NCBI RefSeq assembly: GCF_900163755.1
Contig: NZ_FUKI01000101.1
Span: 27,058-91,057, forward strand
DNA length: 64,000 nucleotides
Reading direction: 5' to 3'
Source of the DNA: Crenothrix polyspora
Lineage (GTDB): Bacteria; Pseudomonadota; Gammaproteobacteria; Methylococcales; Methylomonadaceae
Position 1 is the first letter of the stretch, and every line of letters starts with the position of its first letter. Under the pieces are notes generated by a model. That model did no database searches, was not told the origin of the DNA, and saw only the letters and a program-made list of their open reading frames with translations. The translations under genes and the position numbers were made by a program. Below, piece after piece: positions 35,501-43,491 of the stretch.

Positions 35501-36652
35501 GTCAACAGTAGGTGAAAAGTGTGGATAACCGCTGTTGCTAAATTGGTTAAGGTAATTAATGATGCCGCTGTTTAAGCCATCTGTGCCGCCATCAGGGTTA
35601 TGAACCAGCAGGCCATCGCTACTAAATTCTGCGTTGGGGTTGGTAATAACAGCGCCGCTGGCATCAGGTTTTAGCGGGCCGATATATTTCATGTTTGCGC
35701 GTAATACTCCCCCTTGCTGACGGGCTGTGTTATCTGCTGGGTAACTGTTTAAGGCGAAGCGTTTAGCGCTGGCATTTTTTTGTAATAAACCTTCGGGTTT
35801 ATAATACCTGTTACCGTTAGTAGTGTAGGCGGTGCAATTGGCTTCTTTGTTGTGGGGGTTTTCACACAATTTAATATGGATGTTGAATATACCTTTATCC
35901 GGTGTGCGGCTACTTGCATTGGCGTAGCCAGTGCCTACGTGCATAACAAAAGCCCCTTGCCGCGTATTATTTGTGCTGGGCGGCGCGTTATCAAAATATA
36001 AGCTGCTATTGGTATAAGGTGTAACGCTAGCGGGTGCAACATTAAGGCGGTGATTAATCACTTTAACCGGAAACCATGACGGGTGGCTTAATGCTCGTTG
36101 CACCACGGTGTTGGCTGGGGTGTCGCTTATCCGGTTACCGCCGGTCATAGCCCAGATAAATTCGTCGATGGCGGTCATGCTGACCCAGTTGAGGAAATTG
36201 CCGCTCCAACGTCCGTTTATACTGGCTGAGCAGGTATGCTTAATCGCCATGTCGCCAGGATTAAAGTGATCTGTGCTGTAGTCATAACATTTTTTAGCAT
36301 CGAAATAACCCAAATAGTCGTTATCAGGAAAATAACAGCTACCGACATTATCCGCAGCACTATCCCCCAGTACGTTATCAATACGACCTTTACAGCCTGC
36401 CGGATTGCCTGGCTGATCACTGTAAGCTGCACCGCCCATTGGTTCTTGTGCAGAGAAATTAATTAACACGTTAGGATCGGGGCTTAGTGTTAAAAACAGC
36501 GGCGATTGTGCTAATGCGGCAGCACTGGTATTGGGTAATAATACGGCTATTAAGTACAGACTTGGTACGGGGCGAAAATTTTTTGCAATGGGGTGGGTGT
36601 GCTGTTTAAACGCGTTAAATGCAACGTGATATCGTGCTAATCGCCTAGACAT
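32585..36652 (-). CDS. pilY1: Type IV pilus assembly/adhesin protein PilY1
   Basis: The 1355-residue secreted protein has the PilY1 C-terminal beta-propeller: YAGANDGMLHGFDA, FAYVPNALFPELSKL, HQYYVDGALGVGDVY, WALVSNGYDSDNGHAVLF-like blades, and the calcium loop DTNNDHGVDSVYAGDLYGN at about residue 1028. A second EF-hand-like loop (DVNNDNTVDAHD) is at about 1265. The N-terminal half is long and has no DxSxS metal site of the von Willebrand A domain found in the Pseudomonas protein. PilY1 promotes pilus extension, sits at the tip with minor pilins and can bind surfaces. A signal peptide precedes ALAQSPLFLTLSPDPNVL. Starts 16 bases after pilX. Confidence 0.93.
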   Translation of the reverse strand: MSRRLARYHVAFNAFKQHTHPIAKNFRPVPSLYLIAVLLPNTSAAALAQSPLFLTLSPDPNVLINFSAQEPMGGAAYSDQPGNPAGCKGRIDNVLGDSAADNVGSCYFPDNDYLGYFDAKKCYDYSTDHFNPGDMAIKHTCSASINGRWSGNFLNWVSMTAIDEFIWAMTGGNRISDTPANTVVQRALSHPSWFPVKVINHRLNVAPASVTPYTNSSLYFDNAPPSTNNTRQGAFVMHVGTGYANASSRTPDKGIFNIHIKLCENPHNKEANCTAYTTNGNRYYKPEGLLQKNASAKRFALNSYPADNTARQQGGVLRANMKYIGPLKPDASGAVITNPNAEFSSDGLLVHNPDGGTDGLNSGIINYLNQFSNSGYPHFSPTVDLFYQGIRYFKNQDPTPETHTGIRRTATDNKTDGFWFYKAHEWQDPIQYACQKNTIIAVNAGYPWQNKSQTSIELSSPVINNTAENANSNGAILTPADSDINVKALTDQVGALENGQRYQPEKSAAYSFDLTNFTTTDSADKAICIRKNIVDTGLGSVINSCTNSAEQSFETHDNPYLLAGLAWYANSQDLRTDLTGAQTINTYVIGNTSPNTGPNNPLWLTAKYGGFIDSNADNNPNTVATTNSEWDNNTDGEPDHYLQLSEPLTLISALNTASTSLAQPAASASAVTSNTAHLTDETQIFQATFNSQDWSGALKAFAVDNSGTLTPTWEAWIPAPNERAIYTYNPTAKAGAHGIVFQWEALSKDTDTPAPVPFSQQHYLNTLNTAVKSHTGALRLNWLRGLTDIEKTNNTDNTRSPVFRKRNRLLGDIVNSEPVFVGTQDYGYGTLASIGGSYNNFRHNIDYSTRRPMLYAGANDGMLHGFDASAVKGGKETFAYVPNALFPELSKLPEANYSHQYYVDGALGVGDVYDGSQWHSLLAGTTGAGARAVFALDITYPDSFSSQQVLWEFSNTDDTDLGYTLAQPSVVRLQDGHWAVLVSNGYDSDNGHAVLFILDALTGAVLQKLDTDAGTTARKNGLSSPVAVDTNNDHGVDSVYAGDLYGNLWKFDLSASAGNWPVPIKPLFVACTAAGTACNSSNRQAITGKPTLGKVGLDQNNTGLMVYFGTGKYIDTSDNSIGTQPQLQTFYGIWDQGTTIADRASLQEQSISYQGFANTRCASGTGACATTQSIRVLSKNTVCYSAASPACTASSVHKNGWALNLVAEPYTLAQGERVISSPLLHKGSIMFSTTIPNPDSCQFGGKAFLMQLDALTGGEFNAAVLDVNNDNTVDAHDKLTIPDDNQHGAKDSLEHFAAGIDLDMGLIKTPLVIEGSDSRVSFKYINNSAAKIIRLSGLAASTNAKGTRKSWRQLQ

Positions 36653-36668
36653 AATAGCGCTCCATCTA

Positions 36669-37217
36669 TTAAAGCAGTGAATAAATAGATTGCAACATCA
36701 CTACGGAATCAACTGAGCTACCGGTTGCGCGCGCGGTAACGCGGTAGTTTTTTTGTTGATCGGCAATAGGGCAAGGTCGTGCTGGCGTTGTGCATACGGT
36801 GTTTATTATTTCTATGATGTAACGGGGGTATGCACTGCGCTGTGCTAAGTCAGTGGATGGGGGCGTATTCTTGTCAGCAATGTAGGCTATAGATTGGCTA
36901 TTGTCGCTCCAAATAGCTGGATTTTCCCAGATGTCGATGGCTTCTTGTGTGCCATCGCAATTAATATCTCGTGCTTTAAATAAACCGTTTTTACAGTTAA
37001 ACGCAGTCGTTTCGAGACTGCCGACATAGGATTCACCCGCCAATAATGCCGATTCTGCCGCCTGAAAGGCCAGATCACGATTGCGTGTGTTGCCAGCTAT
37101 TTTTTCCTCTAGGGTTGCGGTATGTACGGCGGTGGTGCCGATCAGGGTTAGCAGTAACATGACAATTAAACTAACGACTAATACGATGCCCGCTTGCTGT
37201 TTAGAATATTGGCGCAT
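36669..37217 (-). CDS. pilX: Minor pilin PilX
   Basis: A 182-residue minor pilin-like protein with the PilX N terminus: a short basic leader (MRQYSKQQAG), then the hydrophobic helix IVLVVSLIVMLLLTLIGTTA and the conserved segment TLEEKIAGNTRNRDLAFQAAESAL. As usual for PilX it lacks the Glu5 of major pilins. It would occupy the pilus-initiating complex with PilV, PilW and FimT and connect to PilY1. Gaps to pilW and pilY1 are 16 bases each. Confidence 0.92.
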   Translation of the reverse strand: MRQYSKQQAGIVLVVSLIVMLLLTLIGTTAVHTATLEEKIAGNTRNRDLAFQAAESALLAGESYVGSLETTAFNCKNGLFKARDINCDGTQEAIDIWENPAIWSDNSQSIAYIADKNTPPSTDLAQRSAYPRYIIEIINTVCTTPARPCPIADQQKNYRVTARATGSSVDSVVMLQSIYSLL

Positions 37218-37233
37218 AAGTAGGTATCGTTGA

Positions 37234-38277
37234 TTACGTTAGTCGATTACGCAGCGCAATAGTTGAGGTAAAAACTTTTCTTAAGTGCCGGTCGCCGCTG
37301 TGTGTTGTGCCGTTATAGGTATAACTGAGGGGATTGTCGGTTAGATTATCTTGTGTACTCACAATTAACAGGCTAATACGTATGCTCAGCACTTTTTGCC
37401 AATCGCTTACTGCATTGGCGGTTACGTAGTAGTTAGGGGTTTTATCGGGGCGGATGTCACTGTCCACGCCGTAAACAATCTGCATTTGTTCTATGCCTTC
37501 AATCAATTCTTCGGCATTGTCGGTATCCTGTTTGCGGTACAACGCAGGCTGGTTAGCAGGGTTCTTTCGGATGTAATAACTAACGGTGTTAATCGGCCAA
37601 ACTTGCCCCTGTACATAAGTGGATTTTAAGTCAGTTGTTCTGTTTTTAGGCGTACAACTGCCGTCTGTGGTGTGGCTAAGTGTGTTACCGGTTATGTTGC
37701 TGATTTGAAACACCGTCGCTGATGAGCAATTGGATACCGCCGCTAGCGCACAGTTATTGGTGTTTGAAGCATTTAAAAAACCAGCGCTTTTTAACTGTGT
37801 TCTAGTTACGCTGGTATCCAGTGTTATTGCTGAGGTGGCGGATGGGTGAGCGTTGACTGTAAAGCTTTGCTCATTAACACGACGAAGGCTGATAATGTCG
37901 GAGCCTGTTAGCGCAGAGGGCAGGGCGGCGCTGGGTAGTGCCGGTGTCCATGCTTTTGCTGAGCTGGCTTCAAAGCCTTCGATGGCTTTATCAAAGCGGT
38001 AGAAAAAATCGTTGGGGGTATTTAGGGTGTTGGTTAATGTGGCTTGGCTGCTACAGCCTATAAACCCTGCCATACGGAGATCTTTGCTTAAAAAGTCTAT
38101 TGCATAGCGGCCATTTTCTTGCAGTTCTGCCAGTGCAGTTTGTGTGCGGTAGGTTTTTTTGCTGTGGGTAAAAATCTGTAATATACCACCGAGTAAAAAT
38201 AACCCCAGTAATAATGTCACCATTAGCTCAATCAGCGTAAAGCCTTGTTGCTGGGTGGTATACACACGATGGCTCAC
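37234..38277 (-). CDS. pilW: Minor pilin PilW
   Basis: This 347-residue protein has a prepilin leader ending QQQG before FTLIELMVTLLLGLFLLGGI, followed by RTQTALAELQENGRYAIDFL and SKDLRMAGFIGC, the segments typical of PilW. A large C-terminal domain (about 120-345) contains the EELIEGIEQMQIVYGVDSD and KVLSIRISLLIVSTQDN strands. PilW is the largest core minor pilin and is required for pilus priming. Its ATG overlaps the pilV stop by four bases. Confidence 0.93.
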   Translation of the reverse strand: MSHRVYTTQQQGFTLIELMVTLLLGLFLLGGILQIFTHSKKTYRTQTALAELQENGRYAIDFLSKDLRMAGFIGCSSQATLTNTLNTPNDFFYRFDKAIEGFEASSAKAWTPALPSAALPSALTGSDIISLRRVNEQSFTVNAHPSATSAITLDTSVTRTQLKSAGFLNASNTNNCALAAVSNCSSATVFQISNITGNTLSHTTDGSCTPKNRTTDLKSTYVQGQVWPINTVSYYIRKNPANQPALYRKQDTDNAEELIEGIEQMQIVYGVDSDIRPDKTPNYYVTANAVSDWQKVLSIRISLLIVSTQDNLTDNPLSYTYNGTTHSGDRHLRKVFTSTIALRNRLT

Positions 38278-38756
38278 AAACGGAAGCTCATATCGAAGCT
38301 GGTTTTTTCAAGGGTTTTTTCATCATGGTCGTCATCACGCTTTTCATCCCATGCGATAGTGATGGTGTAGGTTTTTACTTCTGCGCCTGTTTTAACTATT
38401 GTGCCGGTAGCGTTTTTTAAAATAGCAGTGTGTATGGCGGCATTCCATTCAAAAAGATCATGCTCGGCCATTTTTTCAGGTGTGCATGTTGTAGAGATTT
38501 TTAAGCAATGCTCTGTTTGCGCCTGTGCCTCTTCGGGCTTCATAAAGCTGGACAGATACTTGTCCAAAACGCTGGTATTAACACGCATTCTATCGGCAAT
38601 ATCGTAAGCCAGCTGGGTGGCTTGGCTACGGTAATATGCACTTTGATTATTTTTAAGGCTGTGCGCTTGTAAAGCAGCCAAGCCTAGCAAGCCTACTGCC
38701 AATAGCATCATGGCAATGAGGACTTCAATTAAAGTAAAGCCGTTATGTTTATTCAT
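38274..38756 (-). CDS. pilV: Minor pilin PilV
   Basis: A 160-residue minor pilin with leader MNKHNG and mature start FTLIEVLIAMMLLAVGLLGL, then AALQAHSLKNNQSAYYRSQA and LAYDIADRMRVN, the PilV family signature. The C-terminal beta domain is short and has two cysteines (EHCLKISTTC) that may pair. It is co-translated with pilW (4-base overlap) and begins nine bases after fimT. Confidence 0.93.
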   Translation of the reverse strand: MNKHNGFTLIEVLIAMMLLAVGLLGLAALQAHSLKNNQSAYYRSQATQLAYDIADRMRVNTSVLDKYLSSFMKPEEAQAQTEHCLKISTTCTPEKMAEHDLFEWNAAIHTAILKNATGTIVKTGAEVKTYTITIAWDEKRDDDHDEKTLEKTSFDMSFRL

Positions 38757-38765
38757 CGTTGTGCT

Positions 38766-39473
38766 TTAAGGCGTGCAACTGCTGATGTTTTTATTAATAC
38801 CATTTTCTGGAATCCCATTGCTATCACTGTCAATACCTAGCCGGATACGTCCGGTGTTATTAAGGATAATGACTTTTGCTGATTCTAGGTTATCGGGTGT
38901 GCTGCGATTGGTGTCGCACAGTATTAACGTGGTGTTAGCAAGACCTGAGCTTTTGACAACATTTTTGCCGGTGCTGTTAAAACCAATGGCATCGGCGCTA
39001 TTGGCATGACTGATTAAGGTAAAGTTGTTTGGTAAAAATTGTTCAGACTTAGTCAGGTTATATGGGTCAGCCACTGCTTTTGTATAGGTCCGCAACACAC
39101 AATCTTCTATTGCTGCGCCATTGCTATCAATTTCACAACGCTGGGCATTGTTATTGTCCTTAAATTCGAACAGCTTATTTCCGGGGGGCTGATCAGCAAT
39201 ATCGACGAATACCTGCCAGCCCCATTGCCAGTTTTTGGTTTCACTTGCGCCCCCTAAGCGCTCAACAGTCACTTGTGTGCCACGTTTTATCGCTTCGCTG
39301 CGGGCTAAATTTAATGCGCCTACAAATTCATTGCTGTAAGCGGTTAAGCGATTATTGCTGATAATATTGCTAAATGAGGGAATGGCTATTGCCGATAATA
39401 TGCCAACGATAGTCACGGTAATAATCAATTCAATCAGGGAAAATCCTGACGCTCTTAACGATTTTTTGAGCAT
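38766..39473 (-). CDS. fimT: GspH/FimT-family minor pilin
   Basis: The first gene of the pilin operon encodes a 235-residue protein with leader MLKKSLRASG and mature start FSLIELIITVTIVGILSAIA, followed by AYSNEFVGALNLARSEAIKR, the GspH/FimT/FimU signature. Its C-terminal domain ends in a cysteine. The protein belongs to the initiating complex; assignment between FimT and FimU is not possible by eye. The operon promoter should lie upstream of 39473, in the short gap toward the lipoprotein terminator. Confidence 0.9.
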   Translation of the reverse strand: MLKKSLRASGFSLIELIITVTIVGILSAIAIPSFSNIISNNRLTAYSNEFVGALNLARSEAIKRGTQVTVERLGGASETKNWQWGWQVFVDIADQPPGNKLFEFKDNNNAQRCEIDSNGAAIEDCVLRTYTKAVADPYNLTKSEQFLPNNFTLISHANSADAIGFNSTGKNVVKSSGLANTTLILCDTNRSTPDNLESAKVIILNNTGRIRLGIDSDSNGIPENGINKNISSCTP

Positions 39474-39589
39474 AGTCGATATTCTAAGTAGCCAAGCTAC
39501 CTACCTGTTAAATGAAAGGATAAAGCGCTATTATCACTTAAAGCATAAGAATAATTATAGGCACAAAATTATGTTTGTGCAGAGGGAAT

Positions 39590-39624
39590 AAAAAAGCCAA
39601 TGAATCAGGGCAGATTCATTGGCT
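39590..39624 (-). terminator. Intrinsic terminator of the lipoprotein gene
   Basis: AGCCAATGAATC and GATTCATTGGCT form a perfect 12-base-pair stem around six bases, followed on the minus strand by a run of T. It begins 37 bases beyond the stop of the gene ending at 39661. Confidence 0.85.
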
Positions 39625-39660
39625 GTGTATTAGTGTTTTTTGTGTTGTGGTGTCGCGTGG

Positions 39661-40068
39661 TTATTTGGGACGCGGCGGATTTTTATCACGGGTATCGGTA
39701 ATCAGTGAATAACATTCCATCATACTTTCGGTAAGGTTGGTATGTGCTTCGGAGAGTTTTTTGGGCGATCCAAATAAAGTGCTTAGCTCTTCAAAGGATT
39801 TTTTCGGGTCGGCTGCTTTGCTGGCGTTTAGCATTTTCGCATAGCGTTCATAGGTTAACCGGCGATACGGATCGTAGGTGAAAAACCCTGGCATATTTGT
39901 AGATGTCGTGTCGAACACGCATTTAACCATGTCTTCTGGCGTGATATTGTAATCTTTAACATCTGGTTCTTTTTGCATTTGCTCTAACAGCGCTTGTTCA
40001 TAAGCTTGTTTTTCAGAACACGCTGTTAGCAGTAAAAGGCTTAAAGAAAGCAGGAAAATTTTTTTCAT
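39661..40068 (-). CDS. Small lipoprotein, unknown function
   Basis: A 135-residue product with a clear lipobox (LSLLLLTAC, Cys about residue 17). The soluble part is mostly helical, with two further cysteines (VKCVFDTT and MECYSLIT) and a YDPYRRLTYERYAKML segment. I do not recognise a family. It is a monocistronic gene, ended by a strong terminator, between the pilin operon and a palindromic element. Inner versus outer membrane sorting is uncertain; Ser at +2 favours the outer membrane. Confidence 0.75.
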   Translation of the reverse strand: MKKIFLLSLSLLLLTACSEKQAYEQALLEQMQKEPDVKDYNITPEDMVKCVFDTTSTNMPGFFTYDPYRRLTYERYAKMLNASKAADPKKSFEELSTLFGSPKKLSEAHTNLTESMMECYSLITDTRDKNPPRPK

Positions 40069-40247
40069 AGCTAAATTACCCGTGTTGATTAACTAAACAA
40101 TGTAAACTGGATTTGTATACAGGGGCTAGCTTTAAAGCAGGGCTGTTGTAGGTATTAACCTTTTTGTGTCCGTTTTTAAGTGCGTAGCCGCATACGGCAT
40201 TATACGCATTTTTGGCAAATACTCGCATCACTGGCTTAAGTTAGAGT

Positions 40248-40347
40248 TTGTAGGGTGGTTTCGCGCCAGCAAACCGCCAATCAACTCAATACCAATATCC
40301 AGTAGAGGTATTGTGGTGGATTGTCTAGCGGCGAATCCACCCTACAA
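40248..40347. repeat. About 100-base imperfect palindrome
   Basis: TTGTAGGGTGG at 40248-40258 faces CCACCCTACAA at 40337-40347, and the pairing continues inward with mismatches (TTTCGCGCC against GGCGAATCC). The remainder of the 500-base gap around it (40069-40565) is AT-rich and holds no gene that I can see. It looks like a small non-autonomous palindromic element, different from the CTTCGACAAGCTCAG family. Confidence 0.7.
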
Positions 40348-40565
40348 TTTTTTTGTCTTATGTTGTAAATATCTACGGGGTTTTTAAAACCTCGCAGGCT
40401 TAGCACTGATAAGCCAAGCATCTGGGTATGTTTAATTTTATAAATTACCTTGAGTTGTATTGCACTGCACGATGTTCAGCGCATTACGCTATCGCTAACT
40501 TGATTGGCTGCGAATTATTGTATTTGTTAAGTTAGCAGGGGAAATAAGCGAACGGTAAATACTTA

Positions 40566-41345
40566 TTATTGGGTTGGTAAATTAAGGGTTTTAAGAGGCT
40601 TTGCGTTAGTGCCACTGAATATCATTACTGCGCTGGATTTTATTGATTTGTTTAGTAACACTGCTATGTCTTTAACATTGTCGCCGTTAAAATCATCGGT
40701 TGCGCTGAATGATTTGAAAGTGATGTTAGAGGCTATGCCAATTGCGGCAGAGCTAATTTTTTTTCCAGTAACACCATCAATTAGTAACAGGCTGTATGTT
40801 CCGCCGTTTAATCCGATTAAAGCGTAATTTGCTGGTTTGCCTTTAGTCTTGTTGGAAATAGGTGTCATGCCTAAATATTGCACAGCTTCCCATTCGCATA
40901 TGTAGGGAGCCTTTTGTGATGGATTATCTGGACCACCAGAGCTTAGCCAAGTGCCTCCGCCGTATTGTCGCATCACTAAATAATTGGGACTTGATGGTTC
41001 ATTGTTACTACTCCAATTTACGTAAGCCCAGGGCTCTCCAGTAATCCAAGTCCAAATTCCTTTTTGAACTTCATTCGTTCCTCCTAACCACCTAGAGGTG
41101 TCATTGCTGCCAAAATTTCCCCATATCCAAGTATTCTCTTGTAGGCTGGTAATAGTCGCCAAATGTGCGCCTCTTTTAGTGCAATCAGCTTTAGCGTCAT
41201 CCCATGTACGATTATTGCTATCGAACATTTGATAAGTGTGATTATTAGCGGGGTTCACCAGTTTTCCTGTATCTGCCAATACAGATGATGATCCTATGAG
41301 TAAAATAGCAAATAGAGGTGTGGTGAAATTTTTATTATGTGACAT
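40566..41345 (-). CDS. Secreted C-type-lectin-fold protein with FG-GAP-like tail
   Basis: The 259-residue exported protein (signal cut after VLA, about residue 24) has a C-type lectin-like domain at about 30-155: HTYQMFDSNNRTWDDAKADC, KRGAHLATITSLQENTWI, WLGGTNEVQKGIWTWITGEP, WAYVNWSSNNEPSSPNYLVM and PYICEW, with the conserved cysteines and WxxGEP. A WND calcium motif is replaced by EPSSPNY-type residues, so sugar binding is uncertain. The tail (about 160-259) contains an FG-GAP/VCBS-like repeat (ATDDFNGDNVKDIAVLLN) that could bind calcium. Role: extracellular binding, target unknown. Confidence 0.85.
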   Translation of the reverse strand: MSHNKNFTTPLFAILLIGSSSVLADTGKLVNPANNHTYQMFDSNNRTWDDAKADCTKRGAHLATITSLQENTWIWGNFGSNDTSRWLGGTNEVQKGIWTWITGEPWAYVNWSSNNEPSSPNYLVMRQYGGGTWLSSGGPDNPSQKAPYICEWEAVQYLGMTPISNKTKGKPANYALIGLNGGTYSLLLIDGVTGKKISSAAIGIASNITFKSFSATDDFNGDNVKDIAVLLNKSIKSSAVMIFSGTNAKPLKTLNLPTQ

Positions 41346-41748
41346 TGGGAGGCATTCCTGCGGTTGTTTTAATTTTAATTAAAAAGGCTAAATGTAAGCG
41401 GCTACTAAGGAAGCGTAGTGCAGATTGACTGATTTGAAAGCTGAGAAGCGAGTTAATAGGCTGCAATAAGTGTTAGCCATATTGCCTCGCATGGTGTTAC
41501 CCCTGAACATTCGGCGTATTGATCAATTAAGGCATTGGTGCTGGGCGGTTAGCGAAAGCCTTATTTGTCTTTATCCCAGCGCATTAAATATTCACTAATG
41601 AACTAATGGTGATAAGTAGACTACCCATTATCCTTAGGTTTTTTTTTAACAATAGCTGATAAAATAGCAACATAATCTGAATGCCATTATGTCGTTGTAA
41701 TAAAGAAGGCATAATGGTTGATGTGCGCTTTGACTACTAAAATAAATC
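41346..41748. other. Divergent intergenic region, lectin gene to copA
   Basis: About 400 bases between two divergent genes; it must hold both promoters. I could not pick out a convincing CopR- or CueR-type operator, and no RNA or repeat is evident. Confidence 0.4.
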
Positions 41749-43491
41749 ATGACTTCTACCGTAAAACGCCTTTCGAGCTTAGTCAGTCGTTCGCGGCGAC
41801 AATTTCTTAAAAGCTTGGTACATACTGGCGTACTGATAGCCACGCTGCCGTATATTAAAAATGCCAAAGCCCAGGCTATTCCATTACTCGGTGGCACAGA
41901 GTTTGATTTAACCATCGCTGAAACAAAGATCGTTATTGCGGGCATAGAAAAAATTGCTACCACGATTAACGGTACAATGCCAGGGCCAACACTGTATTGG
42001 AAAGAAGGTGATACCGTTACCTTGCGGGTTAAAAATTTACTGTCTGAAGAAACCTCGTTGCATTGGCATGGCATTATTTTGCCCTATCAAATGGACGGTG
42101 CGCCGCAAATCAGTTTCAATGGCATCGCGCCGGGTGAAACGTTTACTTATCATTTTAAAGTTCAGCAATCAGGCACTTACTGGTATCACTCGCATTCTGA
42201 GATGCAAGAGCAAACCGGATTGTACGGTGCGATTATTATTGAGCCTGCGACAATCGATGCGATTCAGGCAGACCGTGATTACGTGGTGTTATTGTCCGAT
42301 TGGACGGATGAAGATCCGATGACAGTATTTGCCAATCTTAAAAAACACAGCGCGTATTACAATTACAATCAACCTACTGTGGTAGATTTTTTTCGAGATA
42401 TTGCGGGTGAAGGGGTTAAGTCTGCGCTTGAAAAACGCCACATGTGGAATATGATGCGCATGAGCCGCGCCGATTTAGCCGACATTTCGGCCGCAACCTA
42501 TCGGTATCTGGTTAATGGCCACGACAGCACAGATAACTGGTTAGGCGTGTTTAAGCCTGGCGAGCGTGTGCGCTTACGCTTTATTAACGCATCTGCACAA
42601 ACGTTTTTTGACGTGCGTATTCCAGGTCTTGCACTGTGTGTTGAACAGGCCGATGGCCAAAATATTGAGCCGGTGTTAGTGGATGAATTTCGTATCGGCC
42701 TGGCAGAAACCTACGATGTTATTGTTACACCGACACAAACTGCGTACACGATTTTTGCCCAAGCGATGGATCGTACCGGTTATGTACGTGGCACGTTGGC
42801 CACACACGCGGGTTTATCAGCGCGCGTGCCAGAGATGGACAAGCCAGAACTGTTGACGATGGGCGATATGATGGGGGCAATGAATCACGATATGGCGGCG
42901 ATGGATCACAGTGCTATGACTTCTGAGCAAATGCGCCAGATGGGACATGACATGGCCGACATGAGACCTGTCAGCGTACACCATGCCAGCACGGAATTTT
43001 CTGCCAGTGTGGATATGCGGGTTGATACACCGCGCACTAATCTGGACGATCCTGGTATTGGTTTAAGAAATAATGGTCGGCGGGTTTTAACCTATGCTGA
43101 CTTACATACCGTGGGCGGTACGCTGGATGCCAGAGCGCCGACGCGTGACATGGAGCTGCATTTAACCGGTAATATGGAACGCTATACCTGGTCATTTGAT
43201 GGCGTGGCATATAACGAGTCCACGCCGATTCATTTTCGGTATGGTGAACGTTTGCGGGTGATTTTAGTGAACGATACCATGATGACCCATCCGGTGCATT
43301 TGCATGGCATGTGGAGTGAGCTAGAGACAGCGGACGGGCAATTTCAGGTACGTAAACATACTATTGTTGTGCAACCTGCACAACGGGTTAGTTTTTTAGT
43401 AACCGCTGATGCACTGGGACGTTGGCCGTGGCATTGCCATTTGTTTTACCACATGCACGCCGGTATGTTTCGAGAAGTGGTGGTGTCTTGA
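41749..43491 (+). CDS. copA: Copper resistance multicopper oxidase CopA
   Basis: The 580-residue periplasmic oxidase has a twin-arginine signal (SRSRRQFLKSLVHTGVLIAT, cut after AKA). Copper ligands are visible: HWHGIIL and WYHSHSEMQ in the first cupredoxin domain, HPVHLHGMW and WPWHCHLFYHMHAGMF in the last, the latter containing the type 1 cysteine. A Met/His-rich stretch (MGDMMGAMNHDMAAMDHSAM and onward, about 370-405) probably binds additional copper. It oxidises Cu(I) and sequesters copper. The stop overlaps the copB start by one base. Confidence 0.95.
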   Translation: MTSTVKRLSSLVSRSRRQFLKSLVHTGVLIATLPYIKNAKAQAIPLLGGTEFDLTIAETKIVIAGIEKIATTINGTMPGPTLYWKEGDTVTLRVKNLLSEETSLHWHGIILPYQMDGAPQISFNGIAPGETFTYHFKVQQSGTYWYHSHSEMQEQTGLYGAIIIEPATIDAIQADRDYVVLLSDWTDEDPMTVFANLKKHSAYYNYNQPTVVDFFRDIAGEGVKSALEKRHMWNMMRMSRADLADISAATYRYLVNGHDSTDNWLGVFKPGERVRLRFINASAQTFFDVRIPGLALCVEQADGQNIEPVLVDEFRIGLAETYDVIVTPTQTAYTIFAQAMDRTGYVRGTLATHAGLSARVPEMDKPELLTMGDMMGAMNHDMAAMDHSAMTSEQMRQMGHDMADMRPVSVHHASTEFSASVDMRVDTPRTNLDDPGIGLRNNGRRVLTYADLHTVGGTLDARAPTRDMELHLTGNMERYTWSFDGVAYNESTPIHFRYGERLRVILVNDTMMTHPVHLHGMWSELETADGQFQVRKHTIVVQPAQRVSFLVTADALGRWPWHCHLFYHMHAGMFREVVVS

